Assembly (NCBI RefSeq): GCF_011250555.1
Contig: NZ_JAANMZ010000044.1
Location: 1-36,591, forward strand
Direction: 5' to 3'
Length of the DNA: 36,591 nt
Origin: Bacillus sp. MM2020_4
Lineage (GTDB): Bacteria; Bacillota; Bacilli; Bacillales; Cytobacillaceae
Positions 20,778-28,539 of the stretch are shown here, one piece after another. Below the pieces are notes generated by a model. The model saw only the letters and a program-made list of their open reading frames with translations, did no database searches and was not told the origin of the DNA. Each line of letters starts with the position of its first letter. The stretch's first letter is position 1. The translations under genes and the position numbers were made by a program.

Positions 20778-21390
20778 AGTTTGTCTTCTCTTCTTCCAGC
20801 CAATTTAATTCTTTCCATTCATGCTTAGAGTACAAAAGACTTGCTTTGTAAATGCCGCCCGCAATCGTTTTCGCCATTTTCATAACTAAATTTAATCGAG
20901 TGTTTTGTAACACGAAGAATTCCATAAACCCGCTGACATTTACTATGCCAGTGATATGTATGTCACCAACCTCTGGCAGATCTTTGTTCACCCCTGCACC
21001 CGGTTTAACAGGTCCATTCCCGATTTGAATCACACCGACATTTTTGATTCTCCCCAAACAAGCATCAATCCCAATCATATAGGGATTAACATGTTTCGTC
21101 TGGATTTCTTTTAGTTTTTCAGCCAGATTAACGGCATGTATAGGCTCGTCTAAGGTCCCGTAGACGTAAAAGGATTGGAGGTCCTTCTCCTCAAGGAGTG
21201 TGCCTACCAGTGGCCCTAATGAATCGCCTGTGGAGCGGTCTGTCCCAATGCAGATGAATACGATGGGGCGTCTTGTCATATTAGGAATATTCAGGAGTAA
21301 CTCTTCAGCAAGCTTTTCAGCAGCGTGAAAATCATCATGAATGATTGGTACCTTCCCCATCCTGTCAAAAAGGCTTGTTTTGAGATTCAT
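20776..21390 (-). CDS. yyaC: Spore protease YyaC (DUF1256 family)
   Basis: A 204-residue protein of the YyaC/DUF1256 family, related in fold to GPR/HybD-type proteases. Visible are FICIGTDRSTGDSLGPLVG, typical of the family N-terminal half, and GIDACLGR in the middle. In B. subtilis yyaC is expressed in the forespore under sigma-F; I could not identify a clear sigma-F promoter here. The frame opens at a GTG (21399), but the ATG at 21390 follows GGGAG at eight bases and is preferred. It is the only gene in the window transcribed toward the origin, converging on the DUF554 gene. Confidence 0.9.
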   Translation of the reverse strand: MNLKTSLFDRMGKVPIIHDDFHAAEKLAEELLLNIPNMTRRPIVFICIGTDRSTGDSLGPLVGTLLEEKDLQSFYVYGTLDEPIHAVNLAEKLKEIQTKHVNPYMIGIDACLGRIKNVGVIQIGNGPVKPGAGVNKDLPEVGDIHITGIVNVSGFMEFFVLQNTRLNLVMKMAKTIAGGIYKASLLYSKHEWKELNWLEEEKTN

Positions 21391-21433
21391 TACGTCCACT
21401 CCCTAAAATTAATACGATAATCAGTTTTACAAT

Positions 21434-21551
21434 CTAGCTGCAGCGCCTAGGGGCTCGAGGTCATAAGCCAATCCGGCAAGAAGGTTAAATGCAACCTTCT
21501 TACCGGCTCGTCTTATGCTTGTCGCCCCTGGGCAAGGCGCTTCCGCTTTTT
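21434..21551 (+). repeat. Dispersed hairpin repeat, long form (copy D)
   Basis: Nested arms are as follows: outer AGCGCC (21442-21447) with GGCGCT (21536-21541), GGGGC (21450-21454) with GCCCC (21524-21528), middle CATAAG (21462-21467) with CTTATG (21512-21517), and inner AAGAAGGTT (21478-21486) with AACCTTCTT (21493-21501), flanked by paired CCGG. It lies between divergent yyaC and the MscS gene. Confidence 0.85.
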
Positions 21552-21683
21552 AAACATTATACGGAAAATTCAGGAAATCTATACATGGAGAGGATAGAAA
21601 AACAAAAATTCATAATGCTATTATCTGCAAAGAAAAATTGTTAAAATAGATTCAATGTAAATGGGGTTAAGGAAGGTGTTAAA

Positions 21684-22556
21684 ATGAGTCTCACATCAAA
21701 GGGAATTCAAAATGAGGTTACGAAACTTCAAAATGAAGATACATGGTTGAACCTTGGCGAAAATGTGCTGAAAATTATTGCCATTTTAGTTGTTGCTAAT
21801 ATTATTATCCGTATTGGTAAAGTAGCCATTCACAACGTTTTTAAGATAAGAAATTTGTCACCGCTTAATACATCGGACCGCCGCGAGGATACACTTTCTA
21901 GACTACTCGACAGTGTTCTTACATATGTGGTCTATTTTATCGCGATTATGATGGTTCTTTCAGTCTTAGGAATTGATGTAAAGGCACTCATTGCTGGTGC
22001 TGGAGTTGTGGGGTTAGCAGTAGGTTTTGGAGCACAAAGCTTAGTAAAAGACGTTATTTCTGGTTTCTTCATCATCTTTGAAGACCAATTTTCAGTAGGT
22101 GACCACGTTCGCATAGGATTATTTGAAGGAAACGTCGAAACAATAGGGTTAAGAACGACAAAACTCAAAAGCTGGACAGGTGAGGTTCATATTTTACCAA
22201 ATGGCAGCATCACGCAGGTCACCAATTTTTCATTAAATAATAGTCTCGCGATTATTGATATTGCCATTTCCTATGGTGAAGATATTGAACGAGCGGAAAA
22301 GGTGATTGCAGATGCCTTGGAAAAAATGCCAAGCCAATATGAAGAATTAACGAAAGCACCTGAATTGTTAGGGATTCAAACAATGGGTCCTAACGAGATT
22401 GTTTTACGGGTAATCGCGGAAACATTACCGATGAAACAGTCAGGAGTGACGCGGGGAATTCGTAAGGATATAAAACTTATTTTAGACGAAAATGGGATAA
22501 AAGCTCCAAATCTTAACTTTATGATGTACCAAAATGGATCTGGTCAATCTAAATAG
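21684..22556 (+). CDS. MscS-family small-conductance mechanosensitive channel
   Basis: This membrane channel opens under membrane tension to release solutes on osmotic downshift. The 290-residue product has three predicted membrane segments (about 27-50, 74-97 and 100-130). The third is the glycine/alanine-rich pore helix AGAGVVGLAVGFGAQSLVKD. The MscS beta domain with FEGNVETIGLRTTKL and a cytoplasmic alpha/beta domain follow. It resembles YkuT of B. subtilis, but the locus is different, so no symbol is given. The ATG at 21684 has AAGGAAGG upstream. yyzM follows after 16 bases, suggesting co-transcription. Confidence 0.93.
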   Translation: MSLTSKGIQNEVTKLQNEDTWLNLGENVLKIIAILVVANIIIRIGKVAIHNVFKIRNLSPLNTSDRREDTLSRLLDSVLTYVVYFIAIMMVLSVLGIDVKALIAGAGVVGLAVGFGAQSLVKDVISGFFIIFEDQFSVGDHVRIGLFEGNVETIGLRTTKLKSWTGEVHILPNGSITQVTNFSLNNSLAIIDIAISYGEDIERAEKVIADALEKMPSQYEELTKAPELLGIQTMGPNEIVLRVIAETLPMKQSGVTRGIRKDIKLILDENGIKAPNLNFMMYQNGSGQSK

Positions 22557-22572
22557 AAATGGGGGGAAAGTG

Positions 22573-22770
22573 ATGGAGGAAAAGGAATTTGCTCTAAATG
22601 ATGTAGTTGAAATGAAGAAACAGCATCCATGCGGAACCAATCGCTGGAAAATCATTCGCTTGGGTATGGATATTCGGATTAAGTGTGAGGGCTGCGGGCA
22701 TAGCGTTCTGATCCCAAGAAGAGAGTTTTCACGAAAAATGAAGAAGGTTTTGGTAAAGCATGAAGAATAA
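22573..22770 (+). CDS. yyzM: Conserved small protein YyzM (DUF951)
   Basis: A 65-residue protein of the DUF951 family, widespread near ychF in Firmicutes, with unknown function. Conserved segments are VVEMKKQHPCG, W-K-I-I-R-L-G-M-D and KCEGCGHSV. The three cysteines and one histidine suggest metal binding, which is inference. The longest frame begins at 22534 inside the MscS gene, but the ATG at 22573 has a G-rich ribosome-binding site and matches the family start. A hairpin terminator overlaps its 3' end. Confidence 0.9.
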   Translation: MEEKEFALNDVVEMKKQHPCGTNRWKIIRLGMDIRIKCEGCGHSVLIPRREFSRKMKKVLVKHEE

Positions 22771-22783
22771 ATTCATGCTTTTT
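22756..22783 (+). terminator. yyzM intrinsic terminator
   Basis: AAGCATGAA (22756-22764) pairs with TTCATGCTT (22772-22780), followed by T residues to 22783. It overlaps the last codons and stop of yyzM. Confidence 0.8.
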
Positions 22784-22845
22784 AGCTAGGTAGTTATCAA
22801 AGTTAGAACAGTAGATAGAGAATCGTGATTTTGGGGGTGGAGATT

Positions 22846-24855
22846 TTGTCACAAATACAAAAAGCGGCGTGTCCATTGAATTGCTGGGATAGCTGCGGTT
22901 TCAATGTAACGATTGATCAAGATAGGGTTGTGAAGGTAGAGGGTGACCCGGAACATCCGATTACCCAGGGGAAAATTTGTGGTCGTGGACGAATGCTGGA
23001 AAAAAGGGCAAACTCTTCACAGCGCTTATTGCACCCTCTAAAAAAGGTAAATGGGATATTTGAAAAAGTCTCGTGGGAGCAGGCCTTGGATGAAATAGCT
23101 GCCAAATTAGTATCCATAAAAGAAAACTACGAGACAACGGCTGTTCTCCACAGTCATGATTATGCCAATAACGGGATCTTAAAAAACCTAGACCAGCGCT
23201 TTTTTAATTGTTTTGGCGGGGTAACGGAGCTTTACGGCTCACTTTGTTGGGGTTCTGGAATTGAGGCACAGAAATGGGATTTCGGAAATGCCTGGAGTCA
23301 TGAACCAAATGATATTTTTAACAGTAAAAACATTATTATTTGGGGAAGAAATGTCGCCCGGACCAATATGCATTTTTACGAAAAATTACTTGAGGCAAAG
23401 AAGCTAGGAGCAAGAATAATTGTCATTGATCCACTTTTTAATGCTACGGCAAAGATTGCCGATGAATATATCACGATTAAGCCGGGGATGGACGGGGTAT
23501 TAGCTGCGGGAATTATTAAGGAAATGCTTCGCTTAGGGCTAGAGGATCGCCATTTTATTGAGAAATCTACACATGGATTTGCTGACCTCGTGAAACTTAT
23601 CGACGGGGTTTCCTTAGAAAAGGTCAGTGAAATGACGGAGGTCCCCTGTGAGGCAATGACCACTTTGGCACAAGTATACGCTGATAAACCAACTGCCACT
23701 TTTATGGGGTTAGGAATGCAGCGATACCAAAATGGCGGAAATACCATTCGCTTGATTGACGCCCTTGTCGCGGTCAGTGGGAATATCGGTATAGCTGGCG
23801 GCGGCGCCAATTACGCCAATCTCCAAGTGGGGCAAAGCTTTGCGTTTGATGAATTAACACTAACAAATCGCAGGAAACACCATCGGCAATTTTCAATCAT
23901 GAAACAGGCAGAAGAAGTGCTAAAGGCAACAGACCCGGAAATAAAGATGATTATCGTAACTTGTGGCAACCCGCTGACACAGGTGCCTGACACCAATACG
24001 GTTGAACAAGCCTTCTCCTCTATTCCGACACTTGTCGTGATTGATCAATACCTCACGGATACGGCCATACTTGCTGATTATGTATTACCGACGACGACGG
24101 CCTTTGAGGAGGAAGATCTTTATTATTCCTCTATGTATCATCATTATGTGAACTATGGTCCAAAGCTCGTCACCGCCCCTGGTGAGGCACATCCGGATTT
24201 ATGGATCTGGACACAATTAGCCCGGAGGCTGGGCTTCGGTGAGGATTTTGCTTTTACAAGGGAAGAGTTTCTTGAAATGACGCTTAAACCTTTAAAGGAA
24301 AAAGGCATTACCCTTGAAAAGTTAAAGTCAAATCATACCCTGGAACTTCCAGTTGGAAAACTTCCATGGCATGACCATAAATTTCAGACGCCAAGCGGGA
24401 AGTTTGAATTTACTGCCCAACAAAAAGGTCAACACGGCCTGTTAACATTAGCGGTTCCGGGTGAATCAAAGTGGAAAAGCCCTGAACTGGCAAAAAAATA
24501 TCCATACCACCTGCTAACGATTCATCCAATGCGTTCCAATCACTCGCAGAACTATCATGTATGGTCTTCAAGGCCAAAGGTGAAGGTGGAGATTGCTCCA
24601 AATATTGCTGAAAGTTTGAGACTGGCAAATGGTGATTTCGTCAAGGTATGGAATGACCGTGGTGAGGTAAAAGGCTTTATTTCCATTCTGGCTAAAGCCC
24701 ACCCGGACACGATTAATATCGATGAGGGGATTTGGCAGGAGTTTGGCGGATCTGTCAATCAGCTGACCTCAAGCCGGGAATCTGATAATGGTCTTGGAAG
24801 TACGCTATATGATTGTCTGGTTACTCTTGAAAAAATCAACCAACTGGAGCCTTAA
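22846..24855 (+). CDS. yyaE: Molybdopterin oxidoreductase YyaE (formate dehydrogenase/DMSO reductase superfamily)
   Basis: A bis-MGD-type molybdenum or tungsten oxidoreductase of the DMSO-reductase superfamily. The natural substrate of YyaE proteins is not known to me. In the 669-residue form the iron-sulphur motif is C9-x3-C13-x3-C17 with C45 (GKICGRGR), which would bind one [4Fe-4S] cluster. The large catalytic part and a C-terminal dinucleotide-binding domain (HPMRSNHSQNYH, DFVKVWNDRGEV) follow. There is no Tat signal, so it should be cytoplasmic. The preferred start is TTG at 22846, after GGTGGAG; the frame extends seven codons upstream. It lies between yyzM and ychF as a single gene. Confidence 0.88.
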   Translation: MSQIQKAACPLNCWDSCGFNVTIDQDRVVKVEGDPEHPITQGKICGRGRMLEKRANSSQRLLHPLKKVNGIFEKVSWEQALDEIAAKLVSIKENYETTAVLHSHDYANNGILKNLDQRFFNCFGGVTELYGSLCWGSGIEAQKWDFGNAWSHEPNDIFNSKNIIIWGRNVARTNMHFYEKLLEAKKLGARIIVIDPLFNATAKIADEYITIKPGMDGVLAAGIIKEMLRLGLEDRHFIEKSTHGFADLVKLIDGVSLEKVSEMTEVPCEAMTTLAQVYADKPTATFMGLGMQRYQNGGNTIRLIDALVAVSGNIGIAGGGANYANLQVGQSFAFDELTLTNRRKHHRQFSIMKQAEEVLKATDPEIKMIIVTCGNPLTQVPDTNTVEQAFSSIPTLVVIDQYLTDTAILADYVLPTTTAFEEEDLYYSSMYHHYVNYGPKLVTAPGEAHPDLWIWTQLARRLGFGEDFAFTREEFLEMTLKPLKEKGITLEKLKSNHTLELPVGKLPWHDHKFQTPSGKFEFTAQQKGQHGLLTLAVPGESKWKSPELAKKYPYHLLTIHPMRSNHSQNYHVWSSRPKVKVEIAPNIAESLRLANGDFVKVWNDRGEVKGFISILAKAHPDTINIDEGIWQEFGGSVNQLTSSRESDNGLGSTLYDCLVTLEKINQLEP

Positions 24856-24859
24856 GACA

Positions 24860-24896
24860 TCGAGAATCTTCTAGCTCCAGCGCTCTTACGCTTTTC
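24860..24896 (+). repeat. Dispersed hairpin repeat, short degenerate form (copy F)
   Basis: It keeps the ends GAGAAT, TCTAGCTCCAGCGC and TACGCTTTTC of the family, with the middle missing. It sits five bases after the yyaE stop. Confidence 0.6.
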
Positions 24897-24923
24897 TTTG
24901 CTACAGTTGTTTTTTTATCGATA

Positions 24924-24950
24924 GTCTCCTATAATTGTGGGAGGCTTTTT
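24924..24950 (+). terminator. yyaE intrinsic terminator
   Basis: GTCTCCTA (24924-24931) pairs with TGGGAGGC (24938-24945) using G-U pairs, followed by five T residues. Confidence 0.75.
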
Positions 24951-24958
24951 AATTACTT

Positions 24959-24987
24959 TTGAACGTATTTTTTAAAATAGATGTATT
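24959..24987 (+). promoter_or_regulatory. Possible ychF promoter
   Basis: TTGAAC (24959-24964) and TGTATT (24982-24987) are 17 bases apart, just upstream of ychF and downstream of a terminator. The -10 is weak, so the call rests mainly on position. Confidence 0.4.
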
Positions 24988-25008
24988 TTCATTGAGGAGT
25001 GAACGTGA

Positions 25009-26109
25009 ATGGCTTTAACAGCTGGTATTGTAGGGTTGCCGAACGTTGGTAAGTCTACTCTTTTTAATGCAATAACACAGGCAGGAGCGGAATCAGCAAA
25101 TTACCCCTTTTGTACGATTGACCCGAATGTCGGGATTGTCGAGGTTCCTGACCATCGTTTGCAGAAATTAACTGAATTAGTTCAACCAAAGAAAACCGTA
25201 CCAACAGCCTTTGAATTTACCGATATTGCTGGGATTGTTAAAGGGGCTAGTAAAGGAGAAGGACTCGGTAACAAGTTCTTGTCGCATATCCGCCAAGTAG
25301 ATGCTATTTGCCAGGTAGTACGCTGCTTTGCCGATGAAAATATCACCCATGTCTCTGGGAAGGTAGATCCGATTGATGATATTGAGACCATCAACCTCGA
25401 ATTGATATTAGCGGATATGGAATCAGTCGAAAAAAGAATTAGCCGCGTTGAAAAGTTGGCCAAGCAAAAGGATAAGGATGCTGCCGCTGAATTTGAAGTT
25501 TTAGCGATGCTGCGTGATGCCTTTGAAGCAGAAAAGCCAGCACGTACGGTTGATTTCACCGAAGAGCAAATGAAATTGGTGAAGGGCCTACATCTTTTAA
25601 CCATTAAGCCTGTCCTATATGTGGCAAACGTAAGTGAAGATGAAGTGGCTAATCCAGCAGATAATGAATATGTGCAAAAGGTGCGCGAATTTGCAAAGGC
25701 TGATAATGCCGAAGTAATCATCATTTGTGCAAAAATTGAAGAGGAAATCGCTGAGCTTGAAGGGGAAGAAAAGCAAATGTTCCTTGAAGAGCTTGGAATT
25801 GAAGAATCCGGACTTGACCAATTAATCCGTGCTGCTTATCATTTGCTCGGGTTAGCTACTTACTTTACGGCAGGTGTACAGGAAGTTCGTGCTTGGACAT
25901 TCAGAAAGGGCATGAAAGCCCCGCAATGTGCCGGTGTCATCCACTCCGATTTCGAACGCGGCTTCATTCGCGCTGAAACAGTCTCATATGATGATCTTCT
26001 CGCAGCTGGCAGCCATAATGCGGCGAAAGAAGCAGGAAAAGTGCGTTTAGAAGGCAAAGAGTATGAAGTAAAAGACGGCGATGTCATCCATTTCCGTTTT
26101 AACGTGTAA
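25009..26109 (+). CDS. ychF: Obg-family ATPase YchF (OLA1 homologue)
   Basis: YchF is a ribosome-associated P-loop NTPase that prefers ATP over GTP because the G4 motif is NxxE-like (here NVSE) instead of NKxD. It is linked to translation and stress responses in many organisms. The 366-residue product has Walker A GLPNVGKS (9-16), the G2/G3 region ending FTDIAG, a coiled-coil insertion (about 125-200), and a C-terminal TGS domain (WTFRKGMKAP to HFRFNV). The ATG at 25009 has GAGGAG upstream. It corresponds to yyaF in B. subtilis and precedes rpsF, as usual. Confidence 0.98.
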   Translation: MALTAGIVGLPNVGKSTLFNAITQAGAESANYPFCTIDPNVGIVEVPDHRLQKLTELVQPKKTVPTAFEFTDIAGIVKGASKGEGLGNKFLSHIRQVDAICQVVRCFADENITHVSGKVDPIDDIETINLELILADMESVEKRISRVEKLAKQKDKDAAAEFEVLAMLRDAFEAEKPARTVDFTEEQMKLVKGLHLLTIKPVLYVANVSEDEVANPADNEYVQKVREFAKADNAEVIIICAKIEEEIAELEGEEKQMFLEELGIEESGLDQLIRAAYHLLGLATYFTAGVQEVRAWTFRKGMKAPQCAGVIHSDFERGFIRAETVSYDDLLAAGSHNAAKEAGKVRLEGKEYEVKDGDVIHFRFNV

Positions 26110-26118
26110 TCTTTTTTA

Positions 26119-26151
26119 GAGGCTGACTATAGTGTCAGCTTCTTTGTTTTT
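26119..26151 (+). terminator. ychF intrinsic terminator
   Basis: GAGGCTGAC (26119-26127) pairs with GTCAGCTTC (26134-26142) with one G-U pair, followed by TTTGTTTTT. Confidence 0.85.
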
Positions 26152-26180
26152 GGATAAAAGTGACATAATTATGAAGTACA

Positions 26181-26209
26181 TTGCTTTTCCACAAAAGCTG
26201 TGCTATAAT
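26181..26209 (+). promoter_or_regulatory. rpsF operon promoter
   Basis: TTGCTT (26181-26186) and a perfect TATAAT (26204-26209) are separated by 17 bases. The predicted start near 26216 gives a leader of about 64 bases with a conserved fold. Confidence 0.85.
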
Positions 26210-26234
26210 TTCAACTTGTGAGTAATGAATAATT

Positions 26235-26271
26235 GCTCCTTGCCCATTCGGGCCGTTAGACCAAAAGGAGG
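26235..26271 (+). promoter_or_regulatory. S6:S18-type autoregulatory leader of rpsF
   Basis: CTCCTT (26236-26241) can pair with AAGGAG (26265-26270), which is the ribosome-binding site itself. Inside, GCCC/GGGC (26242-26245 and 26250-26253) forms a second helix followed by an asymmetric bulge starting CCG (26252-26254). This matches the known leader bound by the S6-S18 complex, which lets these proteins repress their own operon. Protein binding is known for the family; the fold here is my reading. Confidence 0.7.
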
Positions 26272-26279
26272 TGACTGTG

Positions 26280-26567
26280 ATGAAAAAGTACGAAATCATG
26301 TACATCATCCGCCCAAATATTGAAGATGAAGCGAAAAAGGCTCTTGTTGAGCGTTTTAACACTATTCTTCTTGATAACGGAGCGGAAACTGCTGAAACAA
26401 AGGATTGGGGTAAGCGCCGTCTAGCATACGAAATCAACGATTTCCGCGACGGATACTACGAAATCGCTAAAACTACATCTTCAGCTGCTGCAGTACAAGA
26501 ATTTTCTCGTCTTGCAAAGATCAGCGAAGATATCATTCGCCATATCGTCATTAAAGAAGAAGAATAA
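26280..26567 (+). CDS. rpsF: Ribosomal protein S6 (bS6)
   Basis: A protein of the small-subunit platform that pairs with S18. The 95-residue product begins [13 protein letters not shown] and holds the S6 segment [19 protein letters not shown]. It ends in an acidic KEEE tail, as in Bacillus. The open frame starts at GTG 26271, but the ATG at 26280 lies eight bases after AAGGAGG and gives the family N-terminus. It heads the rpsF-ssb-rpsR operon and is probably autoregulated through the leader structure that masks this ribosome-binding site. Confidence 0.98.
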   Translation: MKKYEIMYIIRPNIEDEAKKALVERFNTILLDNGAETAETKDWGKRRLAYEINDFRDGYYEIAKTTSSAAAVQEFSRLAKISEDIIRHIVIKEEE

Positions 26568-26584
26568 AAATTAGCATAAATATA

Positions 26585-26621
26585 TTTGGTAAAAAATGTT
26601 TCATGTGAAACAATTACCAAA
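26585..26621. other. parS-like palindrome nested in a hairpin before ssb
   Basis: TGTTTCATGTGAAACA (26597-26612) differs from the perfect parS at 19674-19689 at a single central base. It is enclosed by TTTGGTAA (26585-26592) and TTACCAAA (26614-26621). The whole forms one long imperfect stem ending three bases before the ssb ribosome-binding site. Whether it acts in DNA (Spo0J binding) or in RNA (processing, attenuation) cannot be decided from sequence. Confidence 0.6.
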
Positions 26622-26638
26622 AAAAGGAGTTGATTCTG

Positions 26639-27154
26639 ATGATTAATCGTGTTGTGCTTGTTGGCCGTTTAACAAAAGACCCTGAATTAAAATACACACC
26701 GAATGGCATTGCTGTTGCTACCTTTACTCTTGCAGTAAATCGTCAATTTTCAAATCAGCAAGGTGAGCGTGAAGCGGACTTTCTTAACATCGTTGTTTGG
26801 CGTAAGGCTGCTGAGAATGTTGCGAACTTCCTGAAAAAGGGTAGTTTAGCTGGTGTAGACGGCAGAATTCAAGTTCGTACTTACGAGCAAGATGGAAAAC
26901 GTCAGTATTTTACTGAGATTGTAGCAGATAGTGTTCAATTTCTTGAACCGAAGGGCTCTTCGGGCGGCGGCGGAAGAAGCAACGATTTTTACGGTGCTCC
27001 TCCAATGGAACCGCAAGGTAATCCATATGGCAGCGGCAATCAGAATCAACGACAAAATCAGAACCAAAATCAAAATAAAGGTTTTAATATGGATAATGAT
27101 CCATTTGCCGGAAATGGTCAAATCGACATCTCTGATGATGATCTGCCGTTCTAA
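26639..27154 (+). CDS. ssb: Single-stranded DNA-binding protein SsbA
   Basis: SSB coats single-stranded DNA at forks and recruits partner proteins through its C-terminal tip. The 171 residues hold an OB fold (about 1-105) starting [17 protein letters not shown] flexible glycine-, asparagine- and glutamine-rich linker with repeated QN units follows, then the acidic tip DISDDDLPF. That tip is the binding site for helicases, PriA and RecO in the family. The frame starts three codons earlier, but the ATG at 26639 with AAGGAG upstream is preferred. It lies between rpsF and rpsR, the standard Bacillus arrangement. Confidence 0.98.
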   Translation: MINRVVLVGRLTKDPELKYTPNGIAVATFTLAVNRQFSNQQGEREADFLNIVVWRKAAENVANFLKKGSLAGVDGRIQVRTYEQDGKRQYFTEIVADSVQFLEPKGSSGGGGRSNDFYGAPPMEPQGNPYGSGNQNQRQNQNQNQNKGFNMDNDPFAGNGQIDISDDDLPF

Positions 27155-27202
27155 GCAAAACCTTGAACGTGATGAAATAATAAAATAAAGGAGGGAATTT
27201 TC

Positions 27203-27442
27203 ATGGCAGGAGGACGTAAAGGCGGTCGCGCAAAGCGTCGTAAAGTGTGCTATTTCACAGCAAATGGTATCACTCGCATCGATTACAAAGATGTAGATTT
27301 ACTTAAAAAATTCATCTCTGAGCGTGGAAAGATTTTACCACGTCGTGTAACTGGTACAAGTGCTAAATACCAACGCAAACTAACAGTTGCTATCAAACGT
27401 GCACGTCAAATGGCATTACTACCATTTGTTGCGGGTGAATAA
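27203..27442 (+). CDS. rpsR: Ribosomal protein S18 (bS18)
   Basis: The small-subunit partner of S6. The 79 residues are basic, begin [17 protein letters not shown], and contain the S18 core [19 protein letters not shown] and [16 protein letters not shown] [12 protein letters not shown]. The single cysteine is not a zinc site by itself. The ATG at 27203 has AAGGAGGG upstream. It is the last gene of rpsF-ssb-rpsR and ends in a strong terminator. Confidence 0.98.
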   Translation: MAGGRKGGRAKRRKVCYFTANGITRIDYKDVDLLKKFISERGKILPRRVTGTSAKYQRKLTVAIKRARQMALLPFVAGE

Positions 27443-27466
27443 AGCTGGATAATAATAAGCATTAAG

Positions 27467-27495
27467 GCAGTAAGGGACGCCCTTACTGCTTTTTT
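27467..27495 (+). terminator. rpsR operon terminator
   Basis: GCAGTAAGGG (27467-27476) pairs perfectly with CCCTTACTGC (27480-27489) across a three-base loop, followed by six T residues. Confidence 0.93.
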
Positions 27496-27507
27496 ATATT
27501 TAAAAAG

Positions 27508-27535
27508 TTGAATCATGGCTCCTATCTGCTAAAAT
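27508..27535 (+). promoter_or_regulatory. Predicted yybS-gdpP-rplI promoter
   Basis: TTGAAT (27508-27513) and TAAAAT (27530-27535) are 16 bases apart, between the rpsR terminator and yybS. Confidence 0.5.
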
Positions 27536-27569
27536 AGGGAGATAGGCTTATGAATTTAGAGGTGTTTAA

Positions 27570-28514
27570 GTGAAAAATGTACGTAAACTAACAGAGGGCG
27601 CCATCCTTTTGGCGGCATTTACCGTTCTTTTATTAGTAACAATCTATGTCCCCATTATAGGGACTTTTCTAAACTTTGTCTTACCACTGCCGTTTATCAT
27701 GTTTTCAGCCAAAAATAATATGAAGTATATTACGGCATTCTTTGTGGCGGCTGCATTTATTTCCTTTATTGCCGGCTCTGTTATGGGACTAGCCTTTATG
27801 CTAATGTACGGTGCGGTAGGAACTGTTATTGGTTACATGCTCCAAAAGAATAAGAGTCGTACAGCGATATTAATTGCAAGCACACTCACATTAATTGTCG
27901 GATTGATTCTGTTTTATGCCGGTAGTGTGGTATTTTTTCATCTCGATTTCATTCATGAATTCACGCTGGCATTAAAAGAATCGGCCAAAATGTCAGAGGA
28001 TATGCTTAAGGCAATGGGGCAAGGAGAACAAATAAAGCTTCTGAATGAACAAAACGCTAATATGATCAAGATGCTGAAAACACTCGCACCTAGTCTGTTA
28101 ATCATGGTTTCCGTTATCACTGTTTTTGTGATTCAGTGGGTTTGTTTTCCTATTGCTAAAAGATTTGGTATAGCGGTTCAGCCGTGGGGGAGTTTTAGAA
28201 ACATTTCCCTGCCAAAAAGCTTGTTATGGTACTATCTAATAGCCTTGGGGGGGCTGCTGTTGCTCCATCCTCATGAAGGAACCTATTTATACTCCGTCTT
28301 AATAAATGCACGATACATATTAGATTATTTTATCCTTTTCCAGGGACTTGCCTTTGTTTTCTTTATTTTCCACCAGCGCTCTGTCGCTAAAGGACTTGGT
28401 GTACTTGTTGTAATTCTTACTTTCGTCCTACCAATTGTTCATTATATAATATTGTTACTAGGCATTACCGATTTAGGTTTTGATTTTAGAAAGCGATTTG
28501 AAAAAAAAGAGTAA
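27570..28514 (+). CDS. yybS: YybS family membrane protein (DUF2232)
   Basis: A 314-residue polytopic membrane protein of the DUF2232/YybS family, function unknown. About eight hydrophobic segments are visible: one at the N-terminus (ILLAAFTVLLLVTIYVPI), several to residue about 130, a soluble stretch of charged helix (about 135-165), then further membrane segments. It is a constant neighbour of gdpP in Bacillaceae, which suggests a linked role, but this is inference. The start is GTG at 27570 after AGAGGTG. The stop is 25 bases before the gdpP start. Confidence 0.9.
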   Translation: MKNVRKLTEGAILLAAFTVLLLVTIYVPIIGTFLNFVLPLPFIMFSAKNNMKYITAFFVAAAFISFIAGSVMGLAFMLMYGAVGTVIGYMLQKNKSRTAILIASTLTLIVGLILFYAGSVVFFHLDFIHEFTLALKESAKMSEDMLKAMGQGEQIKLLNEQNANMIKMLKTLAPSLLIMVSVITVFVIQWVCFPIAKRFGIAVQPWGSFRNISLPKSLLWYYLIALGGLLLLHPHEGTYLYSVLINARYILDYFILFQGLAFVFFIFHQRSVAKGLGVLVVILTFVLPIVHYIILLLGITDLGFDFRKRFEKKE

Positions 28515-28539
28515 GTCTAGCGTCAAGGAGCTGAGAACT

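Noticed and set aside
25182..25724. 180-codon minus-strand frame opposite ychF
   Set aside because: Antisense shadow of a highly conserved gene, serine-rich as expected from the reversed codon pattern.
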